From Desulfurivibrio sp. (GTDB lineage Bacteria > Desulfobacterota > Desulfobulbia > Desulfobulbales > SURF-16), in the NCBI GenBank assembly GCA_003605035.1, contig QZKJ01000024.1, forward strand, positions 1-52,974: a DNA stretch of 52,974 nt, in the 5' to 3' direction. A program made the position numbers and the translations under genes. Positions 46,114 through 52,974 of this stretch are shown here, piece by piece. The notes beneath the pieces are model-generated. The model was not told where the DNA came from. It saw only the letters and a list, made by a program, of their open reading frames with translations, and did not search any database. How positions within the stretch are numbered: the stretch's first letter is position 1; each line of letters begins with the position of its first letter.

Positions 46114-46992
46114 ATGAAAATTCTTGTAACCGGCATAAACGGCCAGGTCGGCTGGGAGGTGCTGCGTCAAGCTTCCCGCCACGGTTGCCAGGTTACCGGC
46201 TTTGACCGCCACGCCCTTGATATTACGGACAGGCAGGCCGTTTCCCGGGAAATTGAAAAAAATTCCCCGGATCTGGTGCTCAATTGCGGCGCCTATACCG
46301 CGGTTGACCAGGCGGAGGCGGAGGCGGAAAAGGCCTGGGCGGTAAACAGGGACGGCCCGGCGTGGCTGGCTGCCTCCTGCGCCCGGGAAAACATACCGCT
46401 GCTGCATCTCTCCACCGATTATGTTTTTAACGGCCGGGCAAGCAGGCCCTACCCGGAGACAGCGCCCACCGGGCCGCTCGGCATCTACGGCCAAAGCAAG
46501 GCCGCCGGCGAAGCTGAGGTGCGGGCAAAACTGGCCAGGCATCTCATTATCCGCACCTCCTGGGTTTACGGCGTACATGGCCGCAACTTCGTCAAAACCA
46601 TCCTGCGCCTGGGCCAGGAAAAGGAGGAGCTGCAAGTGGTCAATGACCAATGGGGCTGCCCCACCTTTGCCGCTGACCTGGCCCTGGCCCTGCTGACCAT
46701 GGCCAAACACATCGGCGCCGGACAAACCGACTGCTGGGGCACCTATCACTGTTGCGGGTCGACCGCCGTGACCTGGCATGAGTTCGCCACCCTAATCTTA
46801 GCCCTTGCAAGAAAAATTCAGCCCGTTAAAGTAAAAAAGATCATCCCGATCACCAGTGCGGAATTCCCGACAGCCGCGCCCAGACCGCCATACTCTGTGC
46901 TTGATTGTCAGAAGCTGTACCGTGTCTTCGGGATTCGGCTGCCGGAGCTGCGCACCAGTCTCGCAGCATTTTTTGCCGAACAGCAGAACTGA
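46114..46992 (+). CDS. rmlD: dTDP-4-dehydrorhamnose reductase RmlD
   Basis: This 292-aa SDR enzyme makes dTDP-L-rhamnose. It has KILVTGINGQVGWEVLRQA, STDYVFNGRASRPYPE, the catalytic YGQSKAAGE and IIRTSWVYGVHGRNFVKTIL. I start at the ATG at 46114, four bases after the rmlC stop; the open frame upstream lies in rmlC. The last step of the rml operon, it completes rhamnose supply for the O-antigen. Confidence 0.97.
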   Translation: MKILVTGINGQVGWEVLRQASRHGCQVTGFDRHALDITDRQAVSREIEKNSPDLVLNCGAYTAVDQAEAEAEKAWAVNRDGPAWLAASCARENIPLLHLSTDYVFNGRASRPYPETAPTGPLGIYGQSKAAGEAEVRAKLARHLIIRTSWVYGVHGRNFVKTILRLGQEKEELQVVNDQWGCPTFAADLALALLTMAKHIGAGQTDCWGTYHCCGSTAVTWHEFATLILALARKIQPVKVKKIIPITSAEFPTAAPRPPYSVLDCQKLYRVFGIRLPELRTSLAAFFAEQQN

Positions 46993-47029
46993 TTCCGCCG
47001 GCATTCACCATTTTACCCAGGAGTGACCA

Positions 47030-47203
47030 ATGATCAAGAAAGAACTGCTCGACATCCTCGCCTGTCCGAAATGCAAAGGCCCGGTTGAGCTCAACGCCCA
47101 GGGCAACGGCCTGGTCTGCCGCACCTGCAAACTGGTTTACGAAATCAGGGATGACATCCCCATCATGCTGATCGATGAGGCCAGGCCACTGGAAGAAGGT
47201 TGA
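47030..47203 (+). CDS. Trm112-family protein
   Basis: This 57-aa zinc-ribbon-like protein starts MIKKELLDILACPKCKGPVE, with CPKC and CRTC as the metal pairs. It ends IRDDIPIMLIDEARPLEEG. An AGGAG leader sits six bases before the ATG. Bacterial members are often found beside LPS genes such as lpxK and kdsB; in eukaryotes and archaea the family activates methyltransferases. A partner here is not evident. Confidence 0.92.
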   Translation: MIKKELLDILACPKCKGPVELNAQGNGLVCRTCKLVYEIRDDIPIMLIDEARPLEEG

Positions 47204-47210
47204 TGCCTCC

Positions 47211-47996
47211 ATGCCGCTGACCTCTCTCAAGACCCGCTGTTTTGTCAACGCCCCCTTCCGCTATCTGCAGGCCAACCTGGGCCGCTTTATCAGTGAGAGA
47301 CTGCAGCCGGAGATCGGCCTGGAAGGAGATGTCCTGTACACCGCGGATCAGGAGGAGTTTGCCGCTGTTGCGGAAACACTTACGGCGCACAACCTCTCCT
47401 GCACCCTGCATGCCCCTTTTTATGAACTCTATCCAGGCAGCCTCGACGCCGAGATCCGCCGGGCCAGCCGCAGGAAGATCCGTCTGGCCTTTGAGCTGAT
47501 TCCCGTTTTCCAGCCCAGATCAATTGTCTGCCACCTGGGCTTTGAGGAAAACAAGCATGGCTATAAACCGGAGGAGTGGTTCAAATACTCGCTGGAGGCC
47601 TGGCAGGAACTGCTGGCCATTGCCGCGGCGCATAACACCCCGCTCATGCTGGAAAACACCTATGAACAGGGACCTGCCCGCCACCGGCAGATGCTGACGG
47701 CCCTTGCTTCGCCCTATGCCCGTTTCTGCCTGGACGTGGGCCATGTGCTGGCCTTTGCCAGAAAAAACTGGCATGACTGGCTGCCGGAGCTCGAACCATG
47801 GCTTGGCCAGCTGCACCTCCATGACAACCACGGCATCCGTGACACCCATCTGGCCGTGGGCCAGGGCATCTTTGATTTTGCCGGCTTTTTTGCCTATCTC
47901 CGGGAAAGACGTCTCTCCCCCCTCGTCACCCTGGAGCCCCATCAGGAAAACGGGGTAAAGGAAAGCCTGCAGGCCCTGGAAAAGCTGGGGTTTTAG
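47211..47996 (+). CDS. TIM-barrel sugar phosphate isomerase/epimerase-like protein
   Basis: This 261-aa protein is of the xylose isomerase-like/AP endonuclease 2 barrel. It shows HNLSCTLHAPFYELYPGS, IVCHLGFEENKHGY, PLMLENTYEQG, FCLDVGHVLAF and LHLHDNHGIRDTHLAVGQG, with His, Glu and Asp residues at metal positions. I start at the ATG at 47211, just after the trm112 stop. The substrate is unknown. Confidence 0.88.
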   Translation: MPLTSLKTRCFVNAPFRYLQANLGRFISERLQPEIGLEGDVLYTADQEEFAAVAETLTAHNLSCTLHAPFYELYPGSLDAEIRRASRRKIRLAFELIPVFQPRSIVCHLGFEENKHGYKPEEWFKYSLEAWQELLAIAAAHNTPLMLENTYEQGPARHRQMLTALASPYARFCLDVGHVLAFARKNWHDWLPELEPWLGQLHLHDNHGIRDTHLAVGQGIFDFAGFFAYLRERRLSPLVTLEPHQENGVKESLQALEKLGF

Positions 47997-47998
47997 TC

Positions 47999-48046
47999 TG
48001 ACTGGTCTTACTGGTCTAACCAGTCTAACTGGTCGGACTGGTCCTA
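47999..48046. repeat. Five 9-bp repeat units, reverse orientation
   Basis: Units ACTGGTCTT, ACTGGTCTA, ACCAGTCTA, ACTGGTCGG and ACTGGTCCT start right after the stop of the TIM-barrel gene. They are the reverse complement of the tract at 48089-48268, so the two could pair into a long stem. Confidence 0.75.
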
Positions 48047-48088
48047 TTAGTCAAAGTCAACAGACGAAACAGACAAGTGCGGCCAGAA

Positions 48089-48268
48089 GATCAATCAGAC
48101 CAACCAGACCAGTAGGACCAGCAAGACCAGTCAGACCAGCAAGACCAGTCAGACCAGTAGGACCAGTCAGACCAATCAGACCAATCAGACCAATGAGACC
48201 AGTGAGACCAGCATGACCAGTCAGACCAGTCAGACCAGTGAGGCCAGTCAGACCAACCAGACCAGCCC
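48089..48268. repeat. Twenty 9-bp tandem repeats running into dnaE
   Basis: The consensus unit is GACCAGTCA, in which most variants change one or two bases. In frame with dnaE it reads Thr-Ser-Gln. Unit 14 (GACCAGCAT) supplies the dnaE ATG at 48213 through one A-to-T change from the GACCAGCAA form. Unit 20 ends inside codon 19 of dnaE. Confidence 0.85.
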
Positions 48269-51200
48269 GGCCAATTTCGTCCATCTCCATGTCCACACCC
48301 AGTACAGCCTGCTGGACGGCGCCATCCGTCTCGATGACCTGCTGGCCAAATGCAGGGAATACGGCATGGACACCGTGGCCATCACCGACCATGGCTCCAT
48401 GTTCGGGGCCCTGGAGTTCTATGTCAAGGCCAGAAAGGCCGGGATCAAACCCATCATCGGCTGCGAATTCTACATCGCCCCGGAATCCCGCACCGACAAA
48501 TCGGCCAAAAGCTCCGGCAAGGCCGCCTTTCATATCCTGCTGCTGGCCATGAACATGGAGGGCTATAAAAATCTGCTGAAACTGGCGTCAATCGCCCAGC
48601 TCCAGGGTTTCCACTACAAACCGCGCATTGACAAGGAGGTGCTGGTGGCCCACAGCGCCGGTCTGATTGCCATGACCGCCTGCCTGCACGGCGAAATCCC
48701 CTACCTGATCGTCAAGGAAAAGAACATGGAGCTGGCCCGGCAAAAAACCAGGGAGCTGCTGGAGATCTTCGGGGACCGGCTCTACTTTGAGCTGCAGGAA
48801 AACGGCATGGACGAGCAGCACGAGGCCAACCGGGGGCTTAAGGAACTGTCCGCTGAACTGGGCATCCCCCTGGTGGCCACCAATGACTGCCATTACCTCA
48901 ACCGGGAGGAATACAAGGCCCACGAGCTGCTGCTCTGCATCCAGACCGGCAAGAACATCCTGGATGCCAACCGCTTCAAGTTCACCACCGATCAGCTCTA
49001 TTTCAAGTCCCCGGAGGAGATGCGCCAGAGCTTCGCCCATTGCCCGGAGGCCATTGCCAACACAGTGGCCATTGCCGGCCGCTGCAACCTGGAACTCGAA
49101 TTCGGTCATCACTATTTTCCCATTTTCCCGGTGCCTGAAGGGGAATCACTGGACTCCCTGTTTGAAAAGACGGCCAGGGAGGGCTTCAAGGAGCGCATGC
49201 GCGAGCTGCGGCGCCGCCAGGAGGTCAGCCCGGAGCTGGAAAAGACCTACCGCAAGCGGCTGGACATGGAAATCGAGGTCATCAAGACCATGGAATTCCC
49301 CGGTTATTTCCTCATCGTCGCCGATTTCATCAACTGGGCCAAGGACCACGATATCCCGGTGGGGCCGGGCCGAGGTTCCGGGGCGGGCAGCCTGGTCGCC
49401 TACTGCCTGCGCATCACCGATATCGATCCCATCCCCTACGGCCTGATCTTTGAACGTTTTCTCAATGTCGAGCGCAAATCCATGCCCGACTTTGATGTGG
49501 ATTTCTGCCAGGAACGGCGCGGCGAGGTGATCAAATACGTGCACGACAAATACGGCGGCGACGAGCATGTCACCCAGATCGTCACTTACGGCTCCATGAA
49601 GGCCAAGGGGGTGATCCGGGATGTCGGCCGGGCCCTTGCCATGCCCTTCGGCGAGGTGGACCGCATCGCCAAGCTGGTGCCGGAGGAGCTGAAAATGACC
49701 ATCAGAAAGGCGATGGAACAGGAGCCCCGCCTGAAGGACCTCTACCAGCGTGATGAACAGATCCGCCAGCTGCTCGACATCGCCATGGTGCTGGAGGGGC
49801 TGCAGCGCCACACCTCCATCCACGCGGCCGGCGTGGTCATCTCGCCGGAACCGATGGTGGAATATCTGCCGGTGTGCAAGGGGCCCAAGGGCGAGGTGCT
49901 CACCCAGTACGACATGAAGTACACCGAGATGACCGGGCTGATCAAGTTCGATTTCCTCGGCCTGAAAACCCTGACCGTCATCGACCGGGCCCTGAAACTG
50001 ATCAGGGAGGAACGGGGCGAGCCGCTTGACATCAATGCTATTCCCATGGACGACCCGAAGACCTATGACCTGCTCTGCAAGGGTGATGCCCTGGGCGTCT
50101 TTCAGCTGGAAAGTTCCGGCATGCGGCAGCTGCTGATGAAGATGAAACCCGAGGTCTTCACCGACCTCATCGCACTTGTCGCCCTTTACCGGCCGGGCCC
50201 CCTGGAAAGCGGCATGGTGGACGACTTTGTCAACACCAAGCACGGCAAAATGGTGGCCAGCTACCCGCTGCCCCAGCTGGAACCGATCCTCAAGGAAACC
50301 TACGGCGTCATCGTCTACCAGGAACAGGTGATGAAGATCGCCAATGTGCTGGCCGGCTATTCCCTGGGCGACGCCGACAACCTGCGGCGGGCCATGGGCA
50401 AGAAGATCCCGGCGGTGATGGAGGAACAGCGCGGCAAGTTCATGAAGGGGGCGGAAAAAAACCATGTGCCCCTGGACAAGGCGGAATACATCTTTGACCT
50501 GATGGCCAAATTCGCCGGCTACGGCTTCAACAAATCCCACAGCGCGGCCTATGCGTTGATTTCCTACCAGACCGCCTACCTCAAGGCCCATTACCCGGCC
50601 CAGTTCATGGCCGCCCTGCTCTCCTGCGACGTGAACAACACCGACAAGGTGGTGAAATACATCAACGAATGCCAGGACCACCAGCTTGATGTGCTGCCGC
50701 CGGACATCAACGAGAGCAACCAGGATTTCACCGTTATCAACGACCGCATCCGCTTCGGCCTGGCGGCAGTGAAAAACGTGGGAGGCGCGGCCCTGGACTC
50801 CATCATGGAGGAGCGGCAGAAAGACGGCCCGTACAAGTCCCTGGGGGATTTCTGCGCCAGGGTCGATTCCCGCAAGGTGAACCGCCGGGTCATCGAAAGC
50901 CTGATCAAGGCCGGGGCCTTTGACTCCCTCGGGGCAAAACGCTCCCAGCATTTCGCCATCCTCGACCAGGCCATGGAGCAGGCCCAGGCGGCCCAGCGCG
51001 ACAAGGAAAGCGGCCAGCTCTCACTCTTTTCCATCATGCCGAAGGCAGCCAGGGAGAAATCCACCAGCATCGCCCTGCCGGACATCCCGGAGTGGAGCAA
51101 AAAGGACATACTGGCTGCGGAAAAGGAAACCGTGGGTTTTTATATCACCGGCCATCCCCTGGATGACTTCCGCCTTGAGCTCAAACAGGCCACTGACAGT

Positions 51201-51794
51201 GAAATCACCGACCTGCACCAGCGCACCGACGGCTCAGCCGTGCGGGTGGGCGGCCTGATGAAAAGCAGAAAGGACATCAAGAACAAGAAGGGAGAACTGA
51301 TGTCTTTCATCTCCCTGGAAGACACCTCAGGCAGTGTCGAGGTCATTATCTTCTCCCAGGCCTATGCCGACTGCGCCCACATCATCCGGGACGACACGCC
51401 GCTGGTGGTCCAGGGCACCCTGCAGAATGAAGAGGAAGGGGAACCCAAAATCATTGCCGACACGGTTGATACCCTGGCGGACGCCCTGAAAAAATTCACG
51501 GCCGCCACCCGCATCATGCTCTATGCCGACCGGGTCAACCGCAGGAAAATCGAGGAGCTGAAAAAGGCGATCCATCGCCACCATGGCCCCTGCCCTGTTT
51601 CCCTCACCCTGCATTTCCCCAAAAAGGGCGAGGTGGACATCGATATCCCGGAAGAACTGACCATCAATCCTGATCGGGAATTCTCCCGGGAGGTTGACGA
51701 CATCCTTGGCTACGGCGCCATCCAGTTCACCAAAAGGCAGCCGGAAACAGCAAGAAAGAACGGCAGGCGCGGCAACTTCCAGCCCGCGGGCTGA
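48213..51794 (+). CDS. dnaE: DNA polymerase III alpha subunit DnaE
   Basis: This 1193-aa replicative polymerase begins MTSQTSQTSEASQTNQTS, a repeat-encoded extension. The usual start FVHLHVHTQYSLLDG (PHP domain) follows at about residue 22. Next come VGPGRGSGAGSLVAYCL and the palm motif MPDFDVDFCQERRGEVI with catalytic Asp residues, KYTEMTGLIKFDFLGLKTL, the Helix-hairpin-Helix region and an OB domain (AVRVGGLMKSRKDIKNKKGE). No other in-frame start or Shine-Dalgarno sequence exists between the last stop and the PHP domain, so the ATG in the repeat must serve. The whole polymerase looks intact. Confidence 0.97.
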   Translation: MTSQTSQTSEASQTNQTSPANFVHLHVHTQYSLLDGAIRLDDLLAKCREYGMDTVAITDHGSMFGALEFYVKARKAGIKPIIGCEFYIAPESRTDKSAKSSGKAAFHILLLAMNMEGYKNLLKLASIAQLQGFHYKPRIDKEVLVAHSAGLIAMTACLHGEIPYLIVKEKNMELARQKTRELLEIFGDRLYFELQENGMDEQHEANRGLKELSAELGIPLVATNDCHYLNREEYKAHELLLCIQTGKNILDANRFKFTTDQLYFKSPEEMRQSFAHCPEAIANTVAIAGRCNLELEFGHHYFPIFPVPEGESLDSLFEKTAREGFKERMRELRRRQEVSPELEKTYRKRLDMEIEVIKTMEFPGYFLIVADFINWAKDHDIPVGPGRGSGAGSLVAYCLRITDIDPIPYGLIFERFLNVERKSMPDFDVDFCQERRGEVIKYVHDKYGGDEHVTQIVTYGSMKAKGVIRDVGRALAMPFGEVDRIAKLVPEELKMTIRKAMEQEPRLKDLYQRDEQIRQLLDIAMVLEGLQRHTSIHAAGVVISPEPMVEYLPVCKGPKGEVLTQYDMKYTEMTGLIKFDFLGLKTLTVIDRALKLIREERGEPLDINAIPMDDPKTYDLLCKGDALGVFQLESSGMRQLLMKMKPEVFTDLIALVALYRPGPLESGMVDDFVNTKHGKMVASYPLPQLEPILKETYGVIVYQEQVMKIANVLAGYSLGDADNLRRAMGKKIPAVMEEQRGKFMKGAEKNHVPLDKAEYIFDLMAKFAGYGFNKSHSAAYALISYQTAYLKAHYPAQFMAALLSCDVNNTDKVVKYINECQDHQLDVLPPDINESNQDFTVINDRIRFGLAAVKNVGGAALDSIMEERQKDGPYKSLGDFCARVDSRKVNRRVIESLIKAGAFDSLGAKRSQHFAILDQAMEQAQAAQRDKESGQLSLFSIMPKAAREKSTSIALPDIPEWSKKDILAAEKETVGFYITGHPLDDFRLELKQATDSEITDLHQRTDGSAVRVGGLMKSRKDIKNKKGELMSFISLEDTSGSVEVIIFSQAYADCAHIIRDDTPLVVQGTLQNEEEGEPKIIADTVDTLADALKKFTAATRIMLYADRVNRRKIEELKKAIHRHHGPCPVSLTLHFPKKGEVDIDIPEELTINPDREFSREVDDILGYGAIQFTKRQPETARKNGRRGNFQPAG

Positions 51795-51888
51795 TTCATA
51801 GCCGCAATACAGGAACAATCCTCGCCGTCGGATGTCTTCTTTTACACAAGACACTATTGATGCCAATTTCCCCTGCCGAGAAAACAAC

Positions 51889-52881
51889 ATGAAACAGACC
51901 TCTCTGAAAATAATGCAAGGGATCGCCCTGCTGGCCTGCGGATTCATCGGTGTGCAGATCGCCATGATCATCTTCAGCGGCAAGGCCCTCTGTCTCAACG
52001 ATGGCTGCAGCATCGCCGAGAAACTGACCACGGTTGCCCCGGTTTACCTCAATCTCTCGGGTTTTGTCTATTTTCTGGCCGTTTTCCTGGTCTGCCGCTG
52101 GTCCGGCCCCAGGACGCCTCCCGCCATTGACTGGCTCCGCCTGCTGCTGCTGATCGGTCTGGCCGTGGAAGGGGTGCTGGTAAGCTATCAGGTCTTTGTC
52201 ATCCATGCCCTGTGCTCCTATTGCCTGATCATCTTTTCTTTCATCGTCCTGCTCAATGTTCTTTATGGCCGGCAGCAGCTCTTTATCGGCATTCCCCTTT
52301 TCGGCGCCGTGCTGGCCGCCTTTACCATCCTTAATTTCGGGCCGACCCTGCTGACCCTGCAGAACCAGACCCTTGCTTCCGGCACCCTGGCGGTGAGGAA
52401 ATGCGCCCAGCCGTTAAAACAGCTTTATTTCTTTTTCTCTTCGGATTGCCCCCACTGCAAGAATGTGCTCCAGGCCCTGGAAAACTGCAACAGCTGCGAA
52501 TTCCATTTCAACCCCATTGACAAGATCAAATCCATGGACATGCCCGAACTGGAATATTCGCCGACCTATAACCCGGCCCTGAACCGGCTGATCCTGTCAC
52601 TGGTCAAAATCGAGACCATCCCCGTGCTGCTGGTGCAGAATCCCGACGGGCTGACCTTTATCAAGGGAGAAGAAAGCATCATCCGCTTTATCAGTCAGAC
52701 CTGCTTCCGCGAAGAACCGCAGCTGTACCTGGATTCGTCCCTGTATAACGCCCCGCAGGGCATGAGCGTCTATGATGAGCAGCAGGGCGAATGCAACATC
52801 CAGCTCGACTGCCCTGATGCGGAAAAACAGACGGAAGGTTCCGCCGGCCCCGCCACCTTCCCGCAGTCCGGCACGCCCTAG
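51889..52881 (+). CDS. VKOR-family protein with thioredoxin-like domain
   Basis: This 330-aa membrane protein has about four helices with the VKOR pattern. Loop cysteines are Cys35 and Cys40 (CLNDGC), Ser57 is in NLSGF, and the active CxxC is Cys109/Cys112 (ALCSYC). A C-terminal thioredoxin-like domain follows with Cys187/Cys190 (SSDCPHCKNVL). Bacterial VKOR replaces DsbB and reoxidises its thioredoxin partner, making disulfides outside the cytoplasm with quinone as acceptor. The ATG at 51889 (MKQTSLK) gives a membrane helix right at the start; an in-frame ATG 19 codons upstream is possible. A Pro/Gly-rich tail ends it. Confidence 0.92.
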   Translation: MKQTSLKIMQGIALLACGFIGVQIAMIIFSGKALCLNDGCSIAEKLTTVAPVYLNLSGFVYFLAVFLVCRWSGPRTPPAIDWLRLLLLIGLAVEGVLVSYQVFVIHALCSYCLIIFSFIVLLNVLYGRQQLFIGIPLFGAVLAAFTILNFGPTLLTLQNQTLASGTLAVRKCAQPLKQLYFFFSSDCPHCKNVLQALENCNSCEFHFNPIDKIKSMDMPELEYSPTYNPALNRLILSLVKIETIPVLLVQNPDGLTFIKGEESIIRFISQTCFREEPQLYLDSSLYNAPQGMSVYDEQQGECNIQLDCPDAEKQTEGSAGPATFPQSGTP

Positions 52882-52888
52882 TGTTTAA

Positions 52889-52917
52889 TTGCAAAAGTTT
52901 TTGATATTTGGCATAAT
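52889..52917 (+). promoter_or_regulatory. Sigma-70-type promoter candidate for the last gene
   Basis: TTGCAA (52889-52894) and CATAAT (52912-52917) are separated by exactly 17 bases. They match four and five of six consensus positions. It sits directly after the VKOR stop. Confidence 0.55.
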
Positions 52918-52943
52918 GTATGGCAACAACAAAGGAGGTTGCC

Positions 52944-52974
52944 ATGCCGCGAAAGACCCCAAAGCTTTATTGCA
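52944..52974 (+). CDS. Start of a gene cut by the window edge
   Basis: The ATG follows AAAGGAGG (52931-52938) by five bases, the strongest ribosome binding site seen here. Only MPRKTPKLYC is in view. It is too short to identify. Confidence 0.6.
   Translation, partial: MPRKTPKLYC

Noticed and set aside
47999-48268. Possible CRISPR array
   Set aside because: Units are 9 bp and contiguous with no spacers.
48057-48533. Minus-strand frame with Gly-Leu-Thr repeats
   Set aside because: The repeats are the reverse reading of the 9-bp tract and the rest is antisense to dnaE; not a collagen-like protein.
49146-50951. 601-codon minus-strand frame inside dnaE
   Set aside because: Shadow of a conserved polymerase frame.

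Overview
This window looks like a piece of chromosome from a Gram-negative, GC-rich bacterium, most likely a Desulfobacterota (deltaproteobacterial) lineage. The evidence is the mix of genes: a full LPS core and O-antigen locus, an MsbA exporter, an mshEN-bearing CheA, a TreT/DUF5752 trehalose module and an anaerobe-style ferredoxin-nitroreductase. This placement is inference; no rRNA or tRNA gene is visible to confirm it.

Layout. (1) 443-7909, minus strand: a chemotaxis operon reading coiled-coil protein, STAS, CheY, CheA, CheW, MCP. CheR and CheB are not in view. (2) 8465-12845: small genes, including a cereblon-type CULT-domain protein with a 73-aa partner, a protein with an MshEN-like N-terminus, an ArsC-like thioredoxin-fold protein, a YifB/ComM ATPase, a PilZ protein and a basic 63-aa protein. 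(3) 12961-21952, minus: a trehalose operon, treZ, malQ-treY fusion, DUF5752 gene, treT, giving two routes to trehalose. (4) 22105-25054: a PfpI/DJ-1 gene remnant and three redox genes. (5) 25290-33986, plus: LPS core genes (waaG, waaP, a two-domain kinase, a glycosyltransferase), then an FkbM methyltransferase, an acetyltransferase and an MBOAT/SGNH O-acetylation pair. (6) 34040-43319, minus: 3-acylamino-3,6-dideoxyhexose synthesis (fdtB, fdtC-fdtA fusion), four glycosyltransferases and msbA. (7) 43588-46992, plus: rmlBACD. RmlA and RmlB supply the dTDP-4-keto-6-deoxyglucose used by both RmlCD and the FdtA/B/C branch. (8) 47030-52974, plus: Trm112-like protein, TIM-barrel isomerase, dnaE, a VKOR-thioredoxin protein and the start of one more gene.

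Themes. Cyclic-di-GMP is a plausible shared signal: CheA carries two back-to-back MshEN motifs, the 9275-9829 protein has an MshEN-like pair with the canonical 5-residue spacer, and the PilZ protein keeps both binding motifs. Non-coding DNA is unusually structured: degenerate heptamer tracts sit at two gene ends, a family of short palindromic elements lies at or next to stop codons, and a 9-bp tandem repeat runs into dnaE and creates its start codon.

The strongest candidates for something little described are the CULT-domain gene pair, the repeat-born dnaE start, the palindromic element family, and the cyclic-di-GMP-type motifs in the chemotaxis kinase.
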